The notes beneath the pieces were generated by a model. It was not told the origin of the DNA. It saw only the letters and a program-made list of their open reading frames with translations, and made no database searches. A DNA stretch of 64,000 nt, from positions 434,001-498,000 of the forward strand of contig NZ_JACHNV010000002.1 of assembly GCF_014199535.1 (NCBI RefSeq), read 5' to 3'. Below are positions 51,431 through 59,017 of the stretch, piece after piece. The position numbers and the translations under genes were made by a program. The DNA comes from Hymenobacter latericoloratus. Its GTDB lineage: Bacteria; Bacteroidota; Bacteroidia; Cytophagales; Hymenobacteraceae. Positions within the stretch are counted from its first letter, which is position 1. Every line of letters begins with the position of its first letter.

Positions 51431-51462
51431 CTACCTATCTACCTGAATTGCCCGACCCGGGG

Positions 51463-52200
51463 TTAGTTCTGGCGCCGGATCAGGGAGCGGTTCACGATGC
51501 GCTCCGTTACCCGCTCCCGGTAGGTTTGGCCCAGGGGCAGCGCGTGGCCGCCCACCTTTACTTCCAGATTGCTCACAGAATCAATGCGAGCCGCATTGAC
51601 CAGGTAGGAGCGGTGCGTGCGGATAAACAGGCCGGGTGGCAGCTGCTCCTCCAGGTTTTTCAGGTTCACCAGCGTCAGGTGCGTGCGGCCATCAGAGGTA
51701 TTGATTTTGGTGAAGTCCTTCAGGGCCTCGATGTAGAGCACTTCGCGGTAGTGCAGGCGCACAAACTGGGCATCAGTGCGAATAAAGAAGGAGCCCCAGC
51801 CAGTCAAGGCATCGGCCTGGGCATCGGAGCCCACGGTGTTCACGCGCAGAATGCCGGCTACCTTGTTCACGGCCCTCAGAAAACGGTCCAGGGAAATAGG
51901 CTTCAGCAAAAAGTCGATGACATCGAGGTTGAAGCCTTCCATGGCGTACTGGGGGTAGGCCGTCATGAGCACTACCAGCGGGGGCTGCTGCAGGGAGCGA
52001 ACCAGGTCCAGCCCGCTGAGGTGGGGCATGGTTACATCCGAAAACAGCACTTGCACCTGGTTTTCCATCAGGTAGCGGTGCGCCTCCAGCGGGTCGGTGA
52101 AGGCGGCTTTCACATCCAAGATGTCGGTCATCACCACGTAGGCCTGTAACAGGTCCAGCACAAGCGGATCGTCATCGAGAAGCAGGCAGGTGATTTTCAT
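51463..52200 (-). CDS. LytTR-family response regulator
   Basis: 245 residues. An N-terminal receiver (CLLLDDDPLVLDLL; phospho-acceptor Asp in VLFSDVTMP near residue 56; Lys in FLLKP near 106) is followed by a C-terminal LytTR DNA-binding domain (about 140-240, FIRTDAQFVRLHYREVLYIEALKDF ... TLVNLKNLEEQLP). The cognate histidine kinase is not adjacent in the window. Convergent with crtW, about 30 bases apart. Confidence 0.92.
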   Translation of the reverse strand: MKITCLLLDDDPLVLDLLQAYVVMTDILDVKAAFTDPLEAHRYLMENQVQVLFSDVTMPHLSGLDLVRSLQQPPLVVLMTAYPQYAMEGFNLDVIDFLLKPISLDRFLRAVNKVAGILRVNTVGSDAQADALTGWGSFFIRTDAQFVRLHYREVLYIEALKDFTKINTSDGRTHLTLVNLKNLEEQLPPGLFIRTHRSYLVNAARIDSVSNLEVKVGGHALPLGQTYRERVTERIVNRSLIRRQN

Positions 52201-52467
52201 ACAGAGACTATCATTCCAGGTAACAGCCTCAATATAAAAAGATAAAACTGAATCGTCTTATTATTTATTGAAAGAAAACAATTTTAGACGGGTATAGGAG
52301 TTTGCTGGTCGACTTTATGGGGGAGTTGCTATACTTTATCTGAAACTATAAGTAGCACATTGTTAACTTCTTCCGTAAACAGAAATACTGTTGCCACAGG
52401 TTTTCGCTGCCTTTAGCCTACTTGCTGCCCCCGTTTGAGTGGGCGGTTCTTTTTGCCCATTCCGGCT

Positions 52468-53043
52468 ATGAAAACTATTCCCGCACCCGTCCCAGCCGCC
52501 GTGCCGCCCGTGGTACTGGGCGTAACGCTCACCATTGCTCACCACGAAGGGCTGCGGCGTTCGTTACGGACCGCTTTTGGCCTCAGTACCCGGGCCATCA
52601 ACCTGCGGATTGACCCCGGCATGGACCTGATTTTTTTGTGCGAAACTACCCTGCCCGGCACCCTGCCTTGCCTGGCCTCGCTGACCCACCCCGGCGTTAC
52701 GGCTGTTACCCTGCGCGAAGCCTACCTGACCTGGGACCAGCCCGCCGGCCAGGCCATCGGCCGGGGTACGCCCACCCTGGGAGCACTGGAGAGTGGTAGC
52801 TGCTTTCTGACGGCCAACAGCCGCAAAATTCCCATTGCCACCTTCGGCCCCCACAACATCCATTCCTCGCGCATTAACATGGAACTGCAGGGCCAGCCCA
52901 ACCTGCTGGAGTTTCTGCGCTCTGAGTGGTTTACGCTCGAAATTTCGGGTACCAACCGGCGCCGGCTCACGCGCCCACTGGCATTTCAAGCCAACCTGCA
53001 ATTCGAAATCCAGATGGTACCAGCTCCGGTGGCCGCTGCCTGA
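52468..53043 (+). CDS. Unrecognised 191-aa protein
   Basis: 191 residues from ATG 52468 (MKTIPAPVPAAVPPVVLGV), no recognised domain. It has beta-rich stretches (GMDLIFLCETTLPGTLPCL, FTLEISGTNRRRLTRPLAFQANLQFEIQMV) and a Pro/Ala-rich ends; there is no clear signal peptide or membrane helix. It stands alone behind an AT-rich region (52201-52467) and ahead of a strong terminator, so it is a real transcription unit. Confidence 0.55.
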   Translation: MKTIPAPVPAAVPPVVLGVTLTIAHHEGLRRSLRTAFGLSTRAINLRIDPGMDLIFLCETTLPGTLPCLASLTHPGVTAVTLREAYLTWDQPAGQAIGRGTPTLGALESGSCFLTANSRKIPIATFGPHNIHSSRINMELQGQPNLLEFLRSEWFTLEISGTNRRRLTRPLAFQANLQFEIQMVPAPVAAA

Positions 53044-53060
53044 ACCAATAGTCTTTCATC

Positions 53061-53103
53061 ACAGAAAAAGCCCGTCTGCAAGCTGCAAACGGGCTTTTTC
53101 TGT
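53061..53103. terminator. Bidirectional terminator
   Basis: ACAGAAAAAGCCCGT (53061-53075) pairs with ACGGGCTTTTTCTGT (53089-53103), with TGCA/TGCA continuing into the loop. It separates convergent genes. Confidence 0.9.
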
Positions 53104-53122
53104 GGATATAACTCAAGCCAGA

Positions 53123-53494
53123 CTAGTGAGTGGCATTGGTTTTCTTGCAGCACTCGGGCAACCGGTCGTAGGCGCGGGCTTCGGCGGTTTTGTCGTCGGC
53201 ATCGTAGCCGGTTTGCTGCACGGCGGCCCGCAGGGCGTCGGGCGTGGTTTTATCGGGCCGGTAGGTAAGCGTCAGGATTTTGCTCGGAACGTCGAGGTTG
53301 GCCTGCTGTACGCCCTTCTCGTAGGCCATGGCCTTTTCCAGACGAGTCTTGCACATGTCGCACACGGCCGAGGTCTTTACCTGCAGCGTTTCGGTGGCCG
53401 GGCCTTTGGCCTTGGGCTTGCTGCCCTGGGCAAACGTGCTAACGGAAAGGAACAGGAAGGAGAAAGCGAGGAAGAAGGAAGTCAGAAGTTTCAT
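53123..53494 (-). CDS. Exported heavy-metal-associated (HMA) domain protein
   Basis: 123 residues from ATG 53494 (MKLLTSFFLAFSFLFLSV), with a signal peptide. The mature protein has one HMA-like ferredoxin fold with the metal-binding CxxC in SAVCDMCKTRLEKAM, and a C-terminal CC pair (LPECCKK). Such proteins bind Cu(I) or similar ions in the periplasm. It is downstream of, and on the same strand as, the TonB-dependent receptor and the HYC_CC_PP gene, suggesting a metal-handling set. Confidence 0.82.
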   Translation of the reverse strand: MKLLTSFFLAFSFLFLSVSTFAQGSKPKAKGPATETLQVKTSAVCDMCKTRLEKAMAYEKGVQQANLDVPSKILTLTYRPDKTTPDALRAAVQQTGYDADDKTAEARAYDRLPECCKKTNATH

Positions 53495-53582
53495 AAAGAA
53501 GAAACAGCAAGGGGTTAGAAGAAAGTGCCGCCCGCCCTGGTGAAAGAAGCGTGCCAAATGTACGCGCCAGTAAAGCCCGACG

Positions 53583-55883
53583 CTAGTTAATAGTAAACCG
53601 CAGCCCGGCGTAGGTCAGCCGGCCGTAAATCGGCCCCCAGATCATGGCCGCGTCAAAGTCGGGGCCGAAAGGAGCGTAGGCGCCCTGAATGGGGTTGCGC
53701 TGGCGGTAGTTGGTCAGGTTCTCTACCCCCGCGTACACCTCAAACCGCTTGAAAGCGCGGGTAAGCTGGGTGTTCAGCAAAGCGTAGCGCGGAGCGAAGG
53801 CCAGCGTACCTTCGCCCGAGCCGTGCAAGTGGCCCTCACTACCCGGCGCGTGGGCCAGGGGGCGCTTGCCAAAGCCCTGCACCGTGAAGTCGGCCCGCCA
53901 CTTATCGAAGGCCGTGGCATAGCCCAGGTTCAGGAACAGCCGGTGCCGGGGCGTAAGCACTTTAGGCAGGAGCTCCCCGGCGTAGGTGGTCTTTACGTCG
54001 AGGTACTTGTAGGCTGCTTTGGCGTGCAGCCCTTTCACCGGCTCTACCTGCACTTCGGCCTGGAAGCTGCGCGAGTAGGAGCGCCCCCCCGTAACATCCA
54101 GATTGGTGATAATCAGCTGCTCGGGATTGGTATAGGGGTCGGCTACCACCTGGTTCTGAAACTCGGTGTGGTAGTAGTCGGTAATGAACGTGCCCGGCCG
54201 ACCGAAGGCGTTGAAGTACTGCGTGAACGAGCCGCCCACATTCCAGGCCGTTTCGGGCCGCAGCACCGGACTAATCACAAACTCGCGGGAGCTGACCAGC
54301 ATACCCGAGTTTTCGGCAATGGGGTTGGCCGTCCGGAAGCCCCGACCGGCCGCCAGGCGCAGCACAGTGTTCTTAGCCGGGTCGTACTTCACGTTCAGGC
54401 GCGGCGTCAGGTACCAGCCGTAAAGGTTGTGGCGGTCGAGGCGCAGGCCACCCACTACCGTCAGGTTGCGGCTGTTCTGGTAGGTGTACTCCGTGAAGGC
54501 CCCAGGCACCTGCTCCAGACGGTTACGGTGCTCCCGGGCGTAGCGCTGGGCCGGCGTTTCGGTAGGGTAGGTGAAGCCGGTTTTGTACACCTCGTGGTAG
54601 TCGTCGTGCAGGAAGCTCAGGCCCGCCCGGTAGGTGTGGGCCGTGGTGCCGATGATGCTCTGAAACAGCAAGGTAGCCTGCCCGGTGCGCTGGGTGCCAT
54701 CGTAGGTGCGCACCCCGTAGCGGGAAGTAAAGTCGTGGTCGGTGCCGCTGAGCATCAGCCCCAGGCTCTGGTAGGGCCGGCCGGGCCAGGTATAGCTGGT
54801 TTTGGCGTAGCCGGTGTAGCGGTTGGTTTCCTGGGTAGTGCCGTAGAAGCCGCCGGGGTTATCCTCGCGGTAGCCCAGCTGCCCGCCCTGGCGCGTTTCC
54901 CGCAGGGCGCCTACCCCTACCTCCATCACCAAACCATTGCCCGAGAGGTACTTCCACTTGTTGAAGAGGTTGTATTGGGTAGCCAGCGGCAGGTCCAGGA
55001 AGCCATCCTTATTACGGTCCACGCGGCGGCCCAGGTGGTCGGTGTGCAGCAGCAGAGCGGTGCTTACCTTTTTGCTGAGGGGCGTGGCCAGGTTCAGGTT
55101 GAGGTCGAACTTACCCAGGTCGTTGCCATAGGCGTTGAACAGCAGCCGTTCGGCTTTATCGGGCTCTTTGAGGCGCACGTTTACCTGGCCCGAAATGCTT
55201 TCGTAGCCATTCACCACCGAGCCCATGCCCTTAATAATATCGATGCTCTCAATCCAGGGGCCGGCCAGGTAGCCCAGGCGGTAAGGCGAGGCCAGTCCGC
55301 GCAGGGCCGGCTGGTTGTCAATAGTCAGCAGAGAGTAAGCCCCATCCAGCCCCAGCAGCTGAATCTGCTTGGCCCCCGACACGGCATCGGTGGTAGAAAC
55401 CTCTACGGAGGCGTTGGTTTCAAAGCTTTCCGCCAGATTGCAGCAGGCCGATTTGGTCAGGTCGCGGCTGGTAATTACTTGGGTGTTAGTGGGCGTGAGG
55501 CCGGAGTAGGAGGGGGCGCGGCCTTCTACCGTTACCTCGCCCAGCTCGGCGGAGCGCCGCAGCGGAATGCGCAGGTAGCTGCTCCCGGGGGCTTGCACCG
55601 TATCGGGGAGGTAGCCCAGAAAGTTAATGATGAGGCGGGCGTCGGAACCCGCGGGCCGAGCCAGGGAAAAAGAGCCCTGGCTATCGGTAGTAGCGGCGGT
55701 GGTGGGGGCGCTCAGCCAGCGCACTACCGCACCGGGTACGGGCGAGTTGGTAGTGCCATCGAGCACCTGCCCGCGCACGGGGGCCGTAGAAGCATCGGGG
55801 GTTTGGGCCGCAGCGGCAAGGGCGCTACCCAGCACGAAGCTGGCAGCCGTCAGCAGACGGCCCGGACCGGGAAAAGTGTTCAT
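53583..55883 (-). CDS. TonB-dependent outer-membrane receptor
   Basis: 766 residues. A signal peptide (LLTAASFVLGSALAAAAQ) is followed by a CarboxypepD_reg-like domain (about 32-110), a plug domain (about 120-225; SRDLTKSACCNLAESFETN and LLTIDNQPALRGLAS) and a 22-strand-type beta-barrel ending in an aromatic-containing strand (RLTYAGLRFTIN). The Cys pair in SACCNLAESFE is shared with receptors linked to copper or other metals. Location in the HMA/HYC_CC_PP group suggests metal uptake; the substrate is not proven. Confidence 0.92.
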   Translation of the reverse strand: MNTFPGPGRLLTAASFVLGSALAAAAQTPDASTAPVRGQVLDGTTNSPVPGAVVRWLSAPTTAATTDSQGSFSLARPAGSDARLIINFLGYLPDTVQAPGSSYLRIPLRRSAELGEVTVEGRAPSYSGLTPTNTQVITSRDLTKSACCNLAESFETNASVEVSTTDAVSGAKQIQLLGLDGAYSLLTIDNQPALRGLASPYRLGYLAGPWIESIDIIKGMGSVVNGYESISGQVNVRLKEPDKAERLLFNAYGNDLGKFDLNLNLATPLSKKVSTALLLHTDHLGRRVDRNKDGFLDLPLATQYNLFNKWKYLSGNGLVMEVGVGALRETRQGGQLGYREDNPGGFYGTTQETNRYTGYAKTSYTWPGRPYQSLGLMLSGTDHDFTSRYGVRTYDGTQRTGQATLLFQSIIGTTAHTYRAGLSFLHDDYHEVYKTGFTYPTETPAQRYAREHRNRLEQVPGAFTEYTYQNSRNLTVVGGLRLDRHNLYGWYLTPRLNVKYDPAKNTVLRLAAGRGFRTANPIAENSGMLVSSREFVISPVLRPETAWNVGGSFTQYFNAFGRPGTFITDYYHTEFQNQVVADPYTNPEQLIITNLDVTGGRSYSRSFQAEVQVEPVKGLHAKAAYKYLDVKTTYAGELLPKVLTPRHRLFLNLGYATAFDKWRADFTVQGFGKRPLAHAPGSEGHLHGSGEGTLAFAPRYALLNTQLTRAFKRFEVYAGVENLTNYRQRNPIQGAYAPFGPDFDAAMIWGPIYGRLTYAGLRFTIN

Positions 55884-55965
55884 ATCGTCAGGAAGTTAGG
55901 ATTTCTCTTCGGGAACCCAACAAGGCCTTTCAGCCCCGTGGAGAAACAGATGCAGAAGAGAAGCC

Positions 55966-56418
55966 CTAGACGATGAGGACGCCCACAAACGTGAGCAGCG
56001 CCCGCCCGGCTCGCAACGGCGGCGAGGAGTCGGCGGCGTGCCAGCGGGCTTCGGCGAGCCGCAGGGGGGTAGGGGGTACCGAGGGCCACACGGTAGCCGC
56101 GGGCCACGCGGGCATCAGGGCTGGTACGGGGGCTTTTACCCAGGCCAGCTCCGCCGAGGGCGCGTCCAGCTTATGAAAGTGGGCGCCAAACTCGCAGCAC
56201 GCCTTGGTCAGCTGGGCTTTGTTGGTCTGGTGCGAGTTGTGGTGGGCGGCAGGCTTGGGAGCCGGGCAGCCATGCCGCTCCGGACTGAAAATAACGGACG
56301 CCGTGTGCTTGCCGCTTTCCCGGCAGGTATGCTGCTGCACCGCCAGGCCTACCGAGGTGGTAAGCACCAGCAGAGCCAGCCAGATGCTGAAGAGCCGATG
56401 ACGAAGCGGACGTTTCAT
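55966..56418 (-). CDS. HYC_CC_PP-family small envelope protein
   Basis: 150 residues from ATG 56418 (MKRPLRHRLFSIWLALLVL). An N-terminal membrane or signal segment is followed by the family landmarks: a His-x-Cys (QQHTC), a CC pair (TKACCEFGAHFHK) and a Pro-rich tail. These proteins appear next to TonB-dependent receptors and HMA proteins in Bacteroidota; a metal-related role is likely but not established. An exact TAnnTTTG box precedes the gene. Confidence 0.75.
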   Translation of the reverse strand: MKRPLRHRLFSIWLALLVLTTSVGLAVQQHTCRESGKHTASVIFSPERHGCPAPKPAAHHNSHQTNKAQLTKACCEFGAHFHKLDAPSAELAWVKAPVPALMPAWPAATVWPSVPPTPLRLAEARWHAADSSPPLRAGRALLTFVGVLIV

Positions 56419-56425
56419 TACCCCG

Positions 56426-56433
56426 CAAATATA
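56426..56433 (-). promoter_or_regulatory. Promoter -7 box for the HYC_CC_PP-TonB-HMA set
   Basis: On the minus strand TATATTTG lies 7 bases before the ATG at 56418, so the transcript would have a very short leader, or initiation uses another box. It is an exact consensus match; no clear -33 box. Confidence 0.55.
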
Positions 56434-56680
56434 CGACATAGCTGCCGCTTGCTCAGGTATAGAATCCGGAAACAAAAGGTGCGGAATCTTTCCCTACCCT
56501 TGCGCGCGGGCTCACTCCTTGGTCTGGCCATTAAGCTACTTGGTGGCGACTGACATTCTGGCAAGCCTGGTTTTTTCTACCCCCTCAGTTTTCCAAAAAG
56601 GCTTCTAATCGGCCCGAAAAGGCCTATTTGGGAAGTGGTAGAAAATGGTAAATCGTGGTGACCTTTTCCGGCGGGTTCCG

Positions 56681-56688
56681 TACTTTTG
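56681..56688 (+). promoter_or_regulatory. Promoter -7 box of the dcw cluster
   Basis: TACTTTTG, an exact TAnnTTTG match, lies 34 bases before the mraZ ATG at 56723. It is the only good candidate for the head of the division/cell-wall operon in this window. Confidence 0.6.
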
Positions 56689-56722
56689 CTATACCCCGTT
56701 CCCATGCCCACGCCACTTCCAC

Positions 56723-57202
56723 ATGATAACCCAGCTGCTCTCCGGCGAATACGAGTGCAAGCTCGACCCCAAAGGTCGGCTGGTGCTGCCGGCGAAGGTG
56801 AAGGCCAATCTGCCCGAAGCCTCCGGCAATCAGCTGGTGCTGGTGCGCGGGTTTGAGCCCTGCCTGGTGCTCTACCCCCGGGCCGCGTGGCGCGTGATTC
56901 ACGAGAAGGTGATGGCGCTGGACGAGTTTAATGAGGAGTACCGGCAGTTTCAGCGTAACTTCTTTCGGGGCATGACGGAGGTAGAGCTGGACACCATTGG
57001 GCGGTTTATGCTGCCTCGTACCATGCTGCGCTACGCCGGCATCGAGAAGGAAGCCATTATTGTGGGGCTGGGCAACCGCTGCGAAATTTGGGACCCGGAG
57101 CGCTACGACGACTTCCTCATCAAAGACCAGCAGAGCTTCTCGAAGCTGGCCCAGAAATTTTTGACCACCGAAACCGGCCCTGGCGGCCCCCTGGCCGCAT
57201 GA
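56723..57202 (+). CDS. mraZ: Transcriptional regulator MraZ
   Basis: 159 residues from ATG 56723 (MITQLLSGEYECKLDPKGRLVLP). Two MraZ/AbrB-like repeats are visible, each with a DxKGR-like motif: LDPKGRLVLPAKVK and LDTIGRFMLPRTML. It binds repeats upstream of its own gene and controls the dcw cluster. Its stop overlaps the rsmH start (ATGA). Confidence 0.94.
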   Translation: MITQLLSGEYECKLDPKGRLVLPAKVKANLPEASGNQLVLVRGFEPCLVLYPRAAWRVIHEKVMALDEFNEEYRQFQRNFFRGMTEVELDTIGRFMLPRTMLRYAGIEKEAIIVGLGNRCEIWDPERYDDFLIKDQQSFSKLAQKFLTTETGPGGPLAA

Positions 57203-58140
57203 GCAACGCCTTGAACGAGTACGACAACGATACCGCCTACCACCGCCCCGTGATGCTGCAGGAGTGCCTCGAAGGCCTCGACCTGCAGCCCGCCGGCCGC
57301 TACGTGGATGTTACCTTCGGGGGTGGCGGCCACTCGGCCCGCATACTGGAGCGGCTGGGCGAGGGGGGCCACCTCTACAGCTTCGACCAGGACGCCGACG
57401 CCGAGCGGGAGGCGGAAAAGCTGGTCCGGCCCCAGTTTACCTTTATTCGCAGCAACTTTCGCTACCTCCACCAGGAGCTCAAACGCCACGGCGCCCTGCC
57501 TGTGGATGGGCTGCTGGCCGACTTAGGTGTGTCGTCGCACCAGTTCGATACGCCGGAGCGCGGCTTCAGCACCCGCTTCGACGGGCCCCTGGACATGCGC
57601 ATGAACCCCGACGGCGACGAGGCCTCGGCCGCCGATATTATCAATGAGTATTCGGAGGCCGAGCTGCACCGCATCTTTGGCATGTACGGGGAGGTGACCA
57701 ACGCCCGCACCCTGGCCGCGACGGTAGTAGCCGCCCGCCGGGGGCAGAGCATTATCACCATTGCCGCCCTGAAAAAGGCTATTGCGCCCGTCACGCCCCG
57801 CGGCAAGGAAAACAAGTACCTGGCCCAGGTTTTCCAGGCCCTGCGCATTGAGGCCAATGATGAAATGGCCGCCTTGCAGCAGATGCTGGAACAAACGGCC
57901 CAAGTTTTGCGCCCCGGTGGCCGGCTGGTGGTCATGAGCTACCACTCGCTGGAAGACCGGCTGGTGAAGAACTTCATTGCCAAGGGCAAATTTTTCGGGG
58001 AGGTGGAAAAAGACCTGTTCGGCCGCAGCAGCGTGCCCTTCGAGGCCCTGACCCGCAAACCCGTGGAGGCCTCCGCTGAGGAAATAGCGCTGAACAGCCG
58101 CGCCCGTTCGGCCAAGCTGCGCATCGCCATCAAGAATTAG
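57199..58140 (+). CDS. rsmH: 16S rRNA (cytosine-N4) methyltransferase RsmH
   Basis: 313 residues from ATG 57199 (MSNALNEYDNDTAYHRPVML). The SAM-binding segment YVDVTFGGGGHSARIL, the LLADLGVSSHQFD motif and C-terminal MSYHSLEDRLVKNF are characteristic. It methylates C1402 of 16S rRNA. Overlaps mraZ by 4 bases. Confidence 0.95.
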   Translation: MSNALNEYDNDTAYHRPVMLQECLEGLDLQPAGRYVDVTFGGGGHSARILERLGEGGHLYSFDQDADAEREAEKLVRPQFTFIRSNFRYLHQELKRHGALPVDGLLADLGVSSHQFDTPERGFSTRFDGPLDMRMNPDGDEASAADIINEYSEAELHRIFGMYGEVTNARTLAATVVAARRGQSIITIAALKKAIAPVTPRGKENKYLAQVFQALRIEANDEMAALQQMLEQTAQVLRPGGRLVVMSYHSLEDRLVKNFIAKGKFFGEVEKDLFGRSSVPFEALTRKPVEASAEEIALNSRARSAKLRIAIKN

Positions 58141-58288
58141 GAACTCAGCATGAAGAATGACGGCTTTCGTCCCGGACCCGGCTTTGCGCCGGTTGTGCCA
58201 AGAGCAAAGGGTAGTTGTCGGCAGGCTTGCGCGACATCAGAAAGCTACTCATTCTTACTTGCGGTTTCTTCTTAGGTACTAATTGAAA
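58137..58288. repeat. Imperfect inverted repeat between rsmH and ftsL
   Basis: The gap starts ttaggaactcagcatgaaga and ends with tcattcttacttgcgg ... ttcttaggtactaattga, which pair imperfectly at their outer ends around an internal cggctttcgtccc / ggctttgcgccgg hairpin. Like the crtI-crtB spacer, it begins GAATTAGGAA with the stop codon of the upstream gene inside it, so the two may be the same mobile mini-element family. Confidence 0.35.
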
Positions 58289-58291
58289 ATA

Positions 58292-59017
58292 ATGGCTACC
58301 AATACGCTCCGACCCGCAAACCAGCCCCGCGTGAATGCTCCGCGGCAGGTAGCGCCCATTGCGCCCGAGCCGGTGCGTCCGCCGGAACCGGAGCTTGCTC
58401 CGCCGCCTCGCCCCAAGGCTCCGCGGGAGGCCCGGCCGGCCGTGCAGAAGCGCAGCACTTGGAGTGTGTTCTCGCTGCTGGAGCGCGTAACCAAAGTTGA
58501 TGGGCTGTTTCGGGAAGGGCTGCCGGTACGCTACCTGCCCCACCTGCTCTTTATCATGTTCCTGACGCTGGTGTACATCGGGAATACGCACTACGCCACC
58601 CGCATGAACCGCAGTATCCAGAAGCTCAAGCTGGAAACCGAAGACCTGCGCGCCGACTATACCACCCTGAAATCGGACTATATGGAGGCCAGCAAGCAAA
58701 GCGAGGTGGCCCGTAAAGTAGCCGCCTACGGGCTGGTAGAAAGCTCTTCGCCGCCCTTCCGCATTACCGTGCCCGCTGGCCGCCTCGATGAGGCCGAGCT
58801 GGACATGCTGCCCATTCTCACCGCCGACTCGGTGGCCGCCATGACGGCCCGCGCCAAGGCCGACTCCCTGCGCCGCGCCGGCGGCCCCGCCGTGGGCGAC
58901 ACCGTGGAAATTGGCGCCCCGCCCGCTCCTATCGGCACCGACCTCAACGGCGAACCAGCCGCTGCGGAATCTTCCAATCGTTCTGCCCCTACCCGCCGCA
59001 ATGAAAGGAAACGTTAA
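58292..59017 (+). CDS. ftsL: FtsL-like cell-division protein
   Basis: 241 residues from ATG 58292 (MATNTLRPANQPRV). A Pro-rich cytoplasmic N-terminus, one membrane helix (LPHLLFIMFLTLVYIG near residue 87-102) and a short leucine-zipper-like coiled coil (MNRSIQKLKLETEDLRADYTTLKSDYMEASK) give the FtsL layout. In a divisome it bridges FtsQ/FtsB and the FtsW-FtsI synthase. Position between rsmH and ftsI supports the assignment although primary sequence similarity of FtsL is always low. Overlaps ftsI by 17 bases. The C-terminal extension (about 150 onward) is longer than typical. Confidence 0.8.
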   Translation: MATNTLRPANQPRVNAPRQVAPIAPEPVRPPEPELAPPPRPKAPREARPAVQKRSTWSVFSLLERVTKVDGLFREGLPVRYLPHLLFIMFLTLVYIGNTHYATRMNRSIQKLKLETEDLRADYTTLKSDYMEASKQSEVARKVAAYGLVESSSPPFRITVPAGRLDEAELDMLPILTADSVAAMTARAKADSLRRAGGPAVGDTVEIGAPPAPIGTDLNGEPAAAESSNRSAPTRRNERKR

